A stretch of DNA of 34,385 nt. It comes from Pseudomonadota bacterium (GTDB lineage: Bacteria; Pseudomonadota; Gammaproteobacteria; Burkholderiales; Burkholderiaceae_C). Under the pieces are notes generated by a model. That model ran no database searches and was not told where the DNA came from. It saw nothing but the letters and a program-made list of their open reading frames with translations. Both the position numbers and the translations under genes were made by a program. The stretch is from NCBI GenBank assembly GCA_018241185.1, contig JAFEEH010000032.1, forward strand, positions 1 to 34,385. Direction: 5' to 3'. Positions 1-7,314 of this stretch are shown piece by piece. Numbering within the stretch: the first letter of the stretch is position 1; each line of letters begins with the position of its first letter.

Positions 1-156
1 CTCGATGCGGTTGGTGCCGCGGCCCGGGTTGTCGATGACGGTGCGGTTGTCGGCCGACGCGGGCGCCGCGCCGAGCAGGCCGCCCAGCGCGGCCAGCGCC
101 AGGCCCGCGAACGAGGCACGGCGCACGGGGCGAGGGAAAGGCGAGGTTCGTGGCAT
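1..156 (-). CDS. Small secreted protein of fibre operon, partial (C-terminus beyond window)
   Basis: The first 52 codons are visible and run off the left edge without a stop. The reading starts MPRTSPFPRPVRRASF, continues with an Ala/Leu/Gly hydrophobic stretch and a likely signal-peptidase site after APASA, and leaves a mature N-terminus DNRTVIDNPGRGTNRIE, which is rich in Asn, Arg and Gly. The start lies 10 bases after the stop of the Sel1-repeat gene on the same strand, so it is probably the sixth gene of the fibre operon. I do not recognise the family. By position it could be a minor fibre subunit or an HfaA-like anchor component, but that is inference from the CsgG/HfaB-like neighbour only. 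Confidence 0.65.
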   Translation of the reverse strand, partial: MPRTSPFPRPVRRASFAGLALAALGGLLGAAPASADNRTVIDNPGRGTNRIE

Positions 157-166
157 GGAAGGCTCC

Positions 167-1096
167 TCAGGGCGTGCTGCGCGGCGTCAGGCTCTCCTGC
201 CCCGGCAGGCCACCCAGCGGGGACGCCGCAGCGGGTGCGGGCGGCGCGCTCTGCGCCTGCACCGCGCCCATGCCGGGCAGGCGCGAGATGTTCGCGCCGC
301 CGCCCGGTGCGGGTCCGCCGGCCGGCGCGGGCACCATGGCCGGGCTGCCGGCAGAAGCCGTGCCCGGCGCGGCGCCCTGCTGGCTGCGCAGCTTGGTTTC
401 GAGTTCGCTGGCGAATCGGTCCGCCAGCACAACTTCCTCGGCCGCCATTTCGTTGCCGAGGCTGTTGATGGTGTCGGTCGCCTGCTTGGCGCTGGCGCTG
501 CCCGGCACGGCCAGGCGCTGCGCGAGCCGCGCATAGCCCAGGGCCTTGATGTTGTCCTGCGGCGCGCCGCGCCCGCTCTTGTACAGCTCGCTCAGGCGCT
601 GCATCGCACGCGGGTCGCCGCGCACCGCACCCAGCAGGTACCAGCGGTAGGCCTGACCGATGTCGGACACGCCGCTGCGGTTGCTCTGGTAGGCATCGCC
701 GAGCAGCGTGAGCAGGTTGGGGTTGTTGGTGCGCAGCGCGTCTTCCTTGAGCCGCGCGATCTCGTTCGCATACAGCGGCCCCTGACAGCCCGGGTTGACC
801 ACGCCGCGTTCGATGGCCTGCTGGCAGGACTCGACATAGCGCGCGCCGGTGTCGCCGCCCGGCGCCGCGGTGGCGCCCGCCGGTGTGATCGGCGTCGCGG
901 CCGCCGAGGACGGCGCGCCGGTGCCGCCGACGGTGACGGTCGCGCGCGCAGCGGCCGAAGGTGCTGCAGCCCCCGTGCTGGCCGCGGCCTGCGCCCAGGC
1001 GCTCGGTGGGCTCAGCGCCCAGCCCGCGACCGCCAGCGCGGCCGCGCATGCGCGAAGTGGCGTGCGCCAGTGATGCGACACATGAACTCTCGGCAT
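167..1096 (-). CDS. Secreted Sel1-repeat protein, low-complexity tails
   Basis: This encodes 309 aa. An N-terminal signal peptide ends near PPSAWAQ. An Ala/Pro/Thr/Gly-rich linker follows, then a helical segment at about residues 95-200 with Sel1-type features (LLGDAYQSNRSGVSDIGQAY, then GDPRAMQRLSELYKSGRGAPQ). The C-terminal tail of about 80 residues is rich in Pro, Gly and Ala. The start was placed at 1096 because its ATG shares one base with the TGA of the CsgG-like gene (TGATG), so translation is probably coupled. Sel1 repeats are protein-protein interaction modules. In this operon the protein could be a periplasmic assembly or chaperone partner of the secretion channel, in the place occupied by CsgE/CsgF in curli systems, but I see no resemblance to those proteins. 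The exact role is unknown. Confidence 0.75.
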   Translation of the reverse strand: MPRVHVSHHWRTPLRACAAALAVAGWALSPPSAWAQAAASTGAAAPSAAARATVTVGGTGAPSSAAATPITPAGATAAPGGDTGARYVESCQQAIERGVVNPGCQGPLYANEIARLKEDALRTNNPNLLTLLGDAYQSNRSGVSDIGQAYRWYLLGAVRGDPRAMQRLSELYKSGRGAPQDNIKALGYARLAQRLAVPGSASAKQATDTINSLGNEMAAEEVVLADRFASELETKLRSQQGAAPGTASAGSPAMVPAPAGGPAPGGGANISRLPGMGAVQAQSAPPAPAAASPLGGLPGQESLTPRSTP

Positions 1097-2274
1097 CAGG
1101 TGCCCACCTTCGCGGGCGCTGCTGGCGTGCCCGGAGCGACCGGCGCGGCCGTGCCCGCGGTCTGCGGCGGCGGATCCCACGGCATCGGCACGCCGAAGAA
1201 CAGCGGCTCGAAGCCCTTCCAGCTCAGCACGTCGACCGTGTCGCCCAGCTGCGGATAGCGCGTGGAATACACGCGGCGCAGCGCCTCCTTGGTCGGCTCG
1301 TCAAGCTGCTGGTTGACGGTGACGTTCTCGCCGTACTTGCGCAGCATGACCTGGATCAGGCCGACCTTGAGCTGCGGCGAGAGGCCCTCGAAGGAGCGCT
1401 GCATGTTCTCGACCACCACCGGGTCGGGCACGCCGTTGGGGATGCACCGCCAGTACGGCGTGTTGGTCGCCTTGCCCATCAGCTCGAGCACGCTCAGGTC
1501 GACCAGCGTGCGGATGGCCGAATGGCGGCCCTGCAGGTACTTGCCCTCCAGCTTGAAGCCGAAGGAGTCGCCGTAGAAGCCCAGGCTCGCGTTGTCCTCG
1601 GCGCTGAAGTTCAGCACCTTGATCACGTTGGAGGCCTGGATGCGCGGCACCATCTGCTGGGTGCTGAAGCTCACCAGGTTGAGGTCGAGCGCGAGCGCCG
1701 AGAGGATGGCGGTGCGCTTGAAGTCGGCGCCGATGTTGGTCTCGCCCTTGCCCTTGCCGAAGTCGACGCTGGCCGAGTTGGAGCGGCCCGCGCCCGAGAG
1801 CGCGCGGTCGAACTCGGTGAGCGCGCCGGTGATCAGGAAGTCGGGCATGGTCACGCCGAACTTCGCGCCCAGCTGCGCCTGCGAGATCAGGTAGTCGGGG
1901 TGGTAGGGCACGTACACGATGCGCGCGCCGATGCGGTTGACGGCCGTGCGGACCATCTCGGTGATGTCGCCCGGGATCTCCGAGCCCACCAGCGGGTTCG
2001 ACAAGTTGGTCGCGTCGAGGATGTTGCGCGTCTGCATGTAGACCACCGGGTCGCCATCCTTGTAGATGTCGAGCATGTGGCCGAAGCGCCCGAGCGAGAC
2101 GGCGTAGCTGCTGAGGTTGGCCGTGGGCAGCTGCTTGGCGGCCTCGCGTTCGGCCAGCAGCTTGTCGGCGTCGCTCAGGGCGTTCTGGGTGGTGGCGCAG
2201 CCGGCCAGGAGGGTGGCCGCGGCGGCCAGGGCGAGCGCCCCGCGCCGCACGCGTGAAGAGGTGTGCGATGTCAT
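1096..2274 (-). CDS. CsgG/HfaB-family outer-membrane lipoprotein (fibre secretion channel)
   Basis: This encodes 392 aa. A lipobox (L23-A-G-C26) marks an outer-membrane lipoprotein. The body has the CsgG-like order: an alpha/beta periplasmic domain (EIPGDITEMVRTAVNRIGAR near residue 100), a FLITGALTEFD strand, a Gly/Ser/Lys-rich segment that would be a barrel hairpin, a LALDLNLVSFSTQQ strand, and the closing helix LVDLSVLELMGKATNTPYWRC. CsgG forms an ungated nonameric pore that exports curli subunits, and HfaB is the Caulobacter relative that exports holdfast-anchor proteins. About 100 residues follow the CsgG-like part, ending in a Pro/Ala-rich tail; this extension is unusual. The ATG has no strong Shine-Dalgarno. 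The 88 bases before it hold no gene. Its neighbours are all secreted repeat or small proteins, which fits a dedicated exporter. Confidence 0.75.
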   Translation of the reverse strand: MTSHTSSRVRRGALALAAAATLLAGCATTQNALSDADKLLAEREAAKQLPTANLSSYAVSLGRFGHMLDIYKDGDPVVYMQTRNILDATNLSNPLVGSEIPGDITEMVRTAVNRIGARIVYVPYHPDYLISQAQLGAKFGVTMPDFLITGALTEFDRALSGAGRSNSASVDFGKGKGETNIGADFKRTAILSALALDLNLVSFSTQQMVPRIQASNVIKVLNFSAEDNASLGFYGDSFGFKLEGKYLQGRHSAIRTLVDLSVLELMGKATNTPYWRCIPNGVPDPVVVENMQRSFEGLSPQLKVGLIQVMLRKYGENVTVNQQLDEPTKEALRRVYSTRYPQLGDTVDVLSWKGFEPLFFGVPMPWDPPPQTAGTAAPVAPGTPAAPAKVGT

Positions 2275-2362
2275 TCGGTCAACCGGACAGGGAGTTGTTG
2301 TTGATGCGGGGCCGCATCACTCGGCCCCGGTTCGCCGGACGCTGCCGCGCAGCGCAGCACGG

Positions 2363-2782
2363 TCACTTGCCGTTGTTCAGGACCGTGATGTTCTCCACCC
2401 CCTTGCCGTCGACGAACAGCGTCACGTTGCCACTCACGTTGCCCTGAATGGTCGGGCTCGCAATGCGCAGCTGGCCGTCGGCCCCCTGCGACACGTTGCT
2501 GTAGTCGGTGCGGATGACCAGGTTGGTCTGGTTGGCCGGCAGCTTGAGCGTGCCGTCCGGCTGCACCAGCGCCTGCTGGTCCACCACCTTGTTCTGCTCG
2601 AGGGCGCGCGCCACGCGCGCGCGGGCCGTCACGCCCGGGGTCACGCCGTCGATGAGCTTGACGCCCGCGTCCTTGTTGTCCCTGTAGGCCCCGAGGGCCT
2701 CACCGTAGTTGATGAGCTGGGCCGATGCCGCACCCGACGCGAGCAGCGCCAGTGCACCGATGAGGTGTGTCGTCTTGTTCAT
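2363..2782 (-). CDS. Small secreted protein of fibre operon (possible nucleator or minor subunit)
   Basis: This encodes 139 aa, with a signal peptide ending at GAASAQ. The ATG at 2782 is chosen because GGAAGGAG sits about 7 bases upstream and it gives a clean signal peptide; an earlier in-frame start would add 12 charged residues. The mature part begins LINYGEALGAYRDNKDAG and has a middle segment of alternating polar and hydrophobic residues. It ends in an Asn/Gly/Val-rich beta-type region (IQGNVSGNVTLFVDG, then ENITVLNNGK). The final VTVLN/ITVLNN motif resembles the last residues of the 1166-aa neighbour (VTVLNM), which may be a shared export or anchoring tail (inference). I do not recognise a family. 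It lies 32 bases downstream of the giant repeat gene and upstream of the channel gene. Confidence 0.75.
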   Translation of the reverse strand: MNKTTHLIGALALLASGAASAQLINYGEALGAYRDNKDAGVKLIDGVTPGVTARARVARALEQNKVVDQQALVQPDGTLKLPANQTNLVIRTDYSNVSQGADGQLRIASPTIQGNVSGNVTLFVDGKGVENITVLNNGK

Positions 2783-2814
2783 GATTCGCTCCTTCCGCGC
2801 GGCCTCGGCCGTCC

Positions 2815-5800
2815 TCACATGTTCAGCACCGTCACGGCCGGTCCGACCGTCACGCTGCGGTTGACCACGCCGGTCGACGGCAGCGTCACGGTGTAGCCCG
2901 CGTTCGCTGCCCAGGGCGTGTTGCCCGTCACCCCGGCTACCCCGGCCAACGCGCCACCCGTGGTGCGCACGCTGCCCGTGGTCATGCCGACGCCGGCCGT
3001 GGACTGGTTGCCCACGATGGCCACCGTGCCGGTGATGACGCCGCGGTTGATGACGGAGTTGCTCGTGCCGCCCGCCATCGCCGAACCGCGGTTGCCCGCG
3101 ATCACGATGTTGCCGGCCATGAGGCCGTGGTTGACGACGGAGTTGACCGTCCCGCCTTGTAGGCTGGAACCTTGGTTGCCCATGATGGCCACGCGGCCCG
3201 TGAGCGTGCCGCGGTTGTCGACGCTGTTCACCGTGCCGCCGCCGCGCGCCTCGCCCCGGTTGCCGATGATCGCGATGTTGGCGCTCATGAGGTTGCCGCT
3301 GCCACGGTTGTGCACGCTGTTGACCATGCCGCCGCCGCGCGCCGACCCGGTGTTGCCCGCGATGGTGATGCTGCCGGCGCCGATGCGGCCCTGGTTGATC
3401 ACGCTGTTGACGGTGCCACCGCCCTGCGTCGTGCCCTGGTTGCCCAGCACCGTGATCTGCCCGCCGGCGATGGTGCCGCCGTTGACCACGCTGTTGGCCA
3501 CCCCGCCGCCCTGCACGCTGCCGCGGTTGCCCAGGATGGCGATGCGGCTGCTGCCGACGGTTCCGCTGTTGTCCACCGAGTTGAGGGTGCCCTTGTGCGC
3601 GCTGCCCTGGTTGCCGGTGATCGCCACCTGCGAGCCGGCGATGCGGCCATTGCTGCGGTTGCGCAGGCTGGCGGCGCTCGCGTCCTCGCCGTCGGCTTGC
3701 GCGCCACTGCGCTGGTTGCCGGTGATGGCCACCTGCGAGCCGCTGGTGCGGCCCTCGTTGAAGAAGCTGTTGGCCACGGCCGTCTTGCCGTCGCGCGTGC
3801 TCACATCGTTGGCGGTGTTGCCGCTGAGGGTGGTCGGCGTGCCCTCGGTCGTGGCACCTTCACCGACCATCACGCTGTTGGCCAGCGCGACGCCCTTCTC
3901 GGCCAACACGTTGTCGGCGGTGTTGCCCAGCAATTGCATGCTGCTGGCGCGCAGGGCGCCGAGCACCTGCACCGCGTTGGCGCTGGCGGCCCCCACGCCC
4001 TTGCCCATGACGGCGTGGCCGGCGATCGTGCCTTCCTTGCCTTCGCTCTTGACGTTGCTGGCACGGTTGTCCGCCAGCGTGACCGGGCTGCCCTGCACGT
4101 CGCCCTGGCCGTTGACCGCCAGCGCGTTGGCGTTGATGCGACCGCCGTCTGCGTTGAGCGCCTGTGCGCGGTTGCCCCGCACCGTGACCGGCGAACCCGA
4201 CACGCGCACGCCGTTCTCGCCCTCGAGGTACACGCCGTTGGCCACGAGGATGCCGTTCTTCGCATCGCCGATGCCCGCGACCTGGCCGTAGCTGCCGCCG
4301 GTGCGCACGTCGCTGGCTGTGTTGTCGGTGATCGTCACCGGGCTCCCGGAAAGGCTCGCGTCGCGGTAGCCCGCCAGGGCGTTGACCAATGCCGTGCCGC
4401 CGATGGCGGCCACCTGCGTGGCGCGGTTGTCGCGCAGCGTGAGGGCCGAGCCGCTGTCGACCCGCGTGTTCTCGTACAGCACGACCGCGTTGGTGGCAGC
4501 GCGCGCCACGCTGCGTTCGCTGAAGGCGTTGCCCGGGCCGGCCATGGAACTGGCACCGGTGGACACCTGGGAGGCCGTGTTGCCGGACAGCTGCGTGGTG
4601 GCCGACAGGCGCGAGCCGGCGCCCTCACCCTTCTCGACGCTCACGCTGTTGGCGACCAGCTTGCCACCCTGCGCCGACAGCTCGCGCGCGGCGTTGTCGC
4701 GCAGGCTCACGCTGCCCGCGTCGACGGTGGAGCCGAACACGCCCAGGCTGTTGGCCAGCGCCATCGCGTTCTGCTTCGACGAGAAGAGCAGGCCGCCCGC
4801 GGCGCTGCCCGAGAAGCCGTTGGCACGCACGTTCTCGGCCGTGTTGCCAGCGAGGTCGAGGCGCCCGTTGCGCACCGTGCCTTCGCTCACCAGCGCGCTG
4901 TTGGCGGCTGCGAGGCCGCCCGAGCCCTGCACGCCGCGTGCCGTGTTGTTGCTGAGCGTGACCGGCGTGTTGTCCAGCGTGGCCTGGCTGTCCAGCGCCA
5001 CGCTGTTGGCCAGCGCGCGGCCGTTGCGCTCGAACTCGCCGACGAAGCCGCCGCCGACGGTGGCGCGCCCGCCGGCCGTGTCGACATCGGTGGCGCGGTT
5101 GTCGGTCAGCGTGATGTTGCTGCTGCGGGTGGTCGCGCTCTGCAGCCAGATGCTGTTGGCCGCGGCCGCGCCGCCCACCGCCTGCACCTGGTCGGCCTGG
5201 TTGCCCGACAGCGTGTGGCGCGTGGCGCCCTGCAGTTGCCCGCCCTGCACCGAAATGCTGTTCGCCAGTGCCGCGGCCGACATCTGCACGTCGGCCAGCG
5301 CGCCCTTGAGGATGGAACCGCTGCCGCCGCTGGCTTCGACGCGGCCGGCCTTGTTGTTCGACAGCTGCGCCTGGTACTGGCGCAGGTCGCCGCCCTGGTA
5401 ATCGGCGAAGTTCACGGTGTTGGCCAGCGCGCTGCCGCCCAGGGCATTCATGCCGTCGACCTCGTTGCCCTGCTGCGTGATGCGCGCGCCCTTGAGCTGG
5501 CTGCCGGCCGCGGTGACCGCATTGGCCGCAGCGACGCCGGTGAGGTCGGCCTGGGCGACCGCGCCCCAGCCCGCACCGCCCGATCCGCCGCCGGCGCGCA
5601 CGTTGCGCGCCGTGTTGCGCACCTGTTGCGTCTGCAGGTCCTCGACCTGGCTGCGGGCGAGCGTGGCGCCGTTGGCGATGGCCGCGCCGCCGAGCGAGGC
5701 GATGCCCTCGGCGGTGTTGTTCATGACGTCGATGCGCGCACGGCGCACGTCGGTTTCGTCGCTGAGCAGGCCGTTGGCCGTGGCGCGGCCCGGCAGTTGC

Positions 5801-6315
5801 AGCGAGCCGGCGCCGAGCAGCACGGAGGCCTTGGCCCCGTGCGCCTCGATGCGCCCGGCCTGGTTGTTCTGGATGTTGACGACGCTGTCCGTGAGCGGGC
5901 GGCGGCCCGCGCCGCCGGAGATGAGCGCCGTGTTGGCCGTGGCCGCACCGCCGATGGCGGTGACGAAGCCGGTGACCTGGTTCTGCAGCACGTTGAGCTG
6001 CGAATTGCTCACGTCGAGTGCGGACAGGCCCACGGTGTTGGCCTGTGCCGTCGCGATGAGGTCGACCGAGGCGCCCAGCCCCGCGCCCACCGTGGCCTTG
6101 CCGCCGCCGGCCGTCACCTCGGCGTTCGCCTTGTTGCCGGTCGCGCGCGCGGCGCTGTTGCCCTTGAGCTCGGTGCCGGGGCGCTGCGTGACCCAGCCCA
6201 GACCGTGCAGCACGCTCTCCTGCGCACCCGCAGGCGGCGCCATGAGCAGCGAACTGCCACCGCACAGCGCGGCGATGAGGACAACGATGTTCTTTCGTCG
6301 AAGGGAGGGGGTCAC
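2815..6315 (-). CDS. Giant secreted beta-solenoid-like repeat protein (putative fibre or adhesin)
   Basis: This encodes 1166 aa from a GTG start with GGAG at 6322-6325. The signal peptide ends around PPAGAQ. Almost all the rest is repeats. From about residue 50 to 800, long units (about 48-51 aa) alternate with short units (about 34-38 aa), roughly nine pairs. Each unit opens with a strand and turn such as VTLSNNTA or ITDNTA, then V-x-A-x-GG, then A-x-ANSV. From about residue 840 the repeats shrink to about nine units of 28-31 aa (IAILGNRGS, then GGG-x-x-NSV-x-N-x-G). The protein ends VGPAVTVLNM. Regular Asn/Gly/Ser turns and short beta-strands fit a beta-helix or amyloid-like fold on the cell surface. 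Export by the CsgG-like lipoprotein of the same operon is inferred. It has no recognised enzymatic domain and almost no Cys. Base composition is like its neighbours. Confidence 0.8.
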   Translation of the reverse strand: MTPSLRRKNIVVLIAALCGGSSLLMAPPAGAQESVLHGLGWVTQRPGTELKGNSAARATGNKANAEVTAGGGKATVGAGLGASVDLIATAQANTVGLSALDVSNSQLNVLQNQVTGFVTAIGGAATANTALISGGAGRRPLTDSVVNIQNNQAGRIEAHGAKASVLLGAGSLQLPGRATANGLLSDETDVRRARIDVMNNTAEGIASLGGAAIANGATLARSQVEDLQTQQVRNTARNVRAGGGSGGAGWGAVAQADLTGVAAANAVTAAGSQLKGARITQQGNEVDGMNALGGSALANTVNFADYQGGDLRQYQAQLSNNKAGRVEASGGSGSILKGALADVQMSAAALANSISVQGGQLQGATRHTLSGNQADQVQAVGGAAAANSIWLQSATTRSSNITLTDNRATDVDTAGGRATVGGGFVGEFERNGRALANSVALDSQATLDNTPVTLSNNTARGVQGSGGLAAANSALVSEGTVRNGRLDLAGNTAENVRANGFSGSAAGGLLFSSKQNAMALANSLGVFGSTVDAGSVSLRDNAARELSAQGGKLVANSVSVEKGEGAGSRLSATTQLSGNTASQVSTGASSMAGPGNAFSERSVARAATNAVVLYENTRVDSGSALTLRDNRATQVAAIGGTALVNALAGYRDASLSGSPVTITDNTASDVRTGGSYGQVAGIGDAKNGILVANGVYLEGENGVRVSGSPVTVRGNRAQALNADGGRINANALAVNGQGDVQGSPVTLADNRASNVKSEGKEGTIAGHAVMGKGVGAASANAVQVLGALRASSMQLLGNTADNVLAEKGVALANSVMVGEGATTEGTPTTLSGNTANDVSTRDGKTAVANSFFNEGRTSGSQVAITGNQRSGAQADGEDASAASLRNRSNGRIAGSQVAITGNQGSAHKGTLNSVDNSGTVGSSRIAILGNRGSVQGGGVANSVVNGGTIAGGQITVLGNQGTTQGGGTVNSVINQGRIGAGSITIAGNTGSARGGGMVNSVHNRGSGNLMSANIAIIGNRGEARGGGTVNSVDNRGTLTGRVAIMGNQGSSLQGGTVNSVVNHGLMAGNIVIAGNRGSAMAGGTSNSVINRGVITGTVAIVGNQSTAGVGMTTGSVRTTGGALAGVAGVTGNTPWAANAGYTVTLPSTGVVNRSVTVGPAVTVLNM

Positions 6316-6367
6316 AGCGGTCTCCGTGGGTCAGGACGGGCGGCGAGGCTCACCGCGTCCACAGCGG

Positions 6368-6388
6368 CCGGCGCGCTCGCGGCGCCGG
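6368..6388 (-). promoter_or_regulatory. GC-only hairpin between small and giant fibre genes
   Basis: Arms CCGGCGC (6368-6374) and GCGCCGG (6382-6388) pair perfectly around a 7-base loop, inside the 128-bp gap that separates the 122-aa gene from the 1166-aa gene. There is no T-tract, so it is not a classic terminator. It could slow RNA decay of, or partly attenuate, transcription beyond the first gene, giving more of the small subunit than of the giant one. That role is inference; the surrounding sequence is so GC-rich that chance stems are expected. Confidence 0.35.
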
Positions 6389-6443
6389 TCCCGGTCGAAG
6401 CGCGCGGCCACGCGGGAGGCGGGCCGCCGCAGGCCGGGGGCGC

Positions 6444-6812
6444 TCAGTTGATGTTGACGCTGTTGACGTTGGCGGTGCCGCCGATGGCCTTGACGTTGGT
6501 CGCCTCGTTGCCGCTGATCGTGATGTCGCTGTCCTTGACCTTGGAGCCGGTGATGTTCACCGTGTTGACGTTGGCCATGCCGGTCATGCTGACGTTGGCG
6601 CCCACCTTCAGCACGCCGGCTTCGCCGCCCCCGGCCAGCACATCGCGCGCCTTGTTGTTGCTCACCGTGATGCGGGTGTTGGTCACTTCCGAGCCCAGCG
6701 AGCCGTTGGCCTTGCCGACGCCCGGGATGCTGATGGCTCCGCTTTGCGCGAAGGCGGCGCTCGAGAAAGCGGCGACGAGCGCAACGGCGCCGGCTGCAAC
6801 GATTTTCTTCAT
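6444..6812 (-). CDS. Small secreted fibre subunit with one long plus one short repeat
   Basis: This encodes 122 aa. The signal peptide MKKIVAAGAVALVAAFSS ends at AFA|Q23. AGGAG lies about 7 bases before the ATG. After a linker (SGAISIPGVGKANGSLGSE) there is one long unit beginning ITVSNNKARDV and one short unit beginning ITISGNEATNV and ending GGTANVNSVNIN. These match, residue class by residue class, the long/short pair that is repeated about nine times in the 1166-aa protein encoded next. It is the first gene of the operon. By analogy with curlin it could be the main fibre monomer, with the giant protein a covalently linked tandem version. It has no Cys and no catalytic motif. Function is inferred from repeat similarity and operon position. 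Confidence 0.8.
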   Translation of the reverse strand: MKKIVAAGAVALVAAFSSAAFAQSGAISIPGVGKANGSLGSEVTNTRITVSNNKARDVLAGGGEAGVLKVGANVSMTGMANVNTVNITGSKVKDSDITISGNEATNVKAIGGTANVNSVNIN

Positions 6813-7314
6813 GTGTTCACTCCTGGTAGTGCGAAAGATGGAAGGTGTTGAAGCGCGGTCCGGTGCGGACCACGGAGCGCAATCTACCGATGCAAAGTGA
6901 CAGGCCCTGTCTTATTTGTAAGTCGCTGTTGAGGTCACGCCTTCTTACGAAATCGTGCGTGCATTGAAGGGATGTGTGAAATTTCTCGCACTTCTTGATG
7001 CACACCTCGGAACTTTCAGCGAGCGCTCACACATGGTTTTCGAGCCTTTTAAGACCTCGCTATTAATAGGAAGGTCTGCAGTTGCAGCGCGATGAACAGC
7101 GCGTGTGGGAGCAATCTCACAACGCGACGCCCACAAGCGCTGTCAAGCCCATTCGTCGCACATGCAACCGGACGCAAGGCTTCACGCAGCGCGTATCGAA
7201 ACATCGATTCACAAACGCGCCGCTTCGCTGGCGCTTCCTGTCGGACGGGTCTGACAAGGTGCACGCACTCACTCGCAGACACTCGGGACCCTCCAAGCCA
7301 CGACCACGCACTTC
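6813..7314. promoter_or_regulatory. 502-bp divergent regulatory region between fibre operon and lipoprotein gene
   Basis: No convincing gene is present; short open frames here lack ribosome-binding sites and family features. From about 6890 to 7080 it is more AT-rich than the surrounding DNA. It holds an 8-bp inverted pair ATGTGTGA (6972-6979) / TCACACAT (7027-7034), an 8-bp palindrome GAGCGCTC (7021-7028), and the larger palindrome listed separately at 7052-7077. Both the leftward fibre operon and the rightward lipoprotein gene must be transcribed from here. I could not identify a convincing -35/-10 pair for either. Confidence 0.6.
7052..7077. promoter_or_regulatory. 26-bp imperfect palindrome, candidate operator
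   Basis: Outer arms AGACCT (7052-7057) and AGGTCT (7072-7077) are concentric with an inner perfect 10-bp palindrome CTATTAATAG (7060-7069). Only two base pairs out of 13 fail to match. It lies about 240 bp upstream of the first fibre gene and about the same distance from the lipoprotein gene. The size and AT-rich centre fit a dimeric regulator site, but no regulator gene is adjacent. Confidence 0.45.

Noticed and set aside
2900-3800. CRISPR-like regular repeats
   Set aside because: The periodicity of about 84-90 bp follows codon-level protein repeats within an intact reading frame; there are no identical repeats separated by unique spacers.
3172-6900. A 1242-codon open frame on the plus strand opposite the giant repeat gene
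   Set aside because: Its product is dominated by Ala, Arg, His, Val and Asp with no domain or signal peptide. It is the antisense shadow of high-GC codon usage in a gene that has a signal peptide, repeats and a ribosome-binding site.
6817-7282. Short minus-strand open frames of 62-77 codons in the fibre leader
   Set aside because: They have no ribosome-binding site, no signal peptide and an odd composition, and they overlap each other in the regulatory gap.
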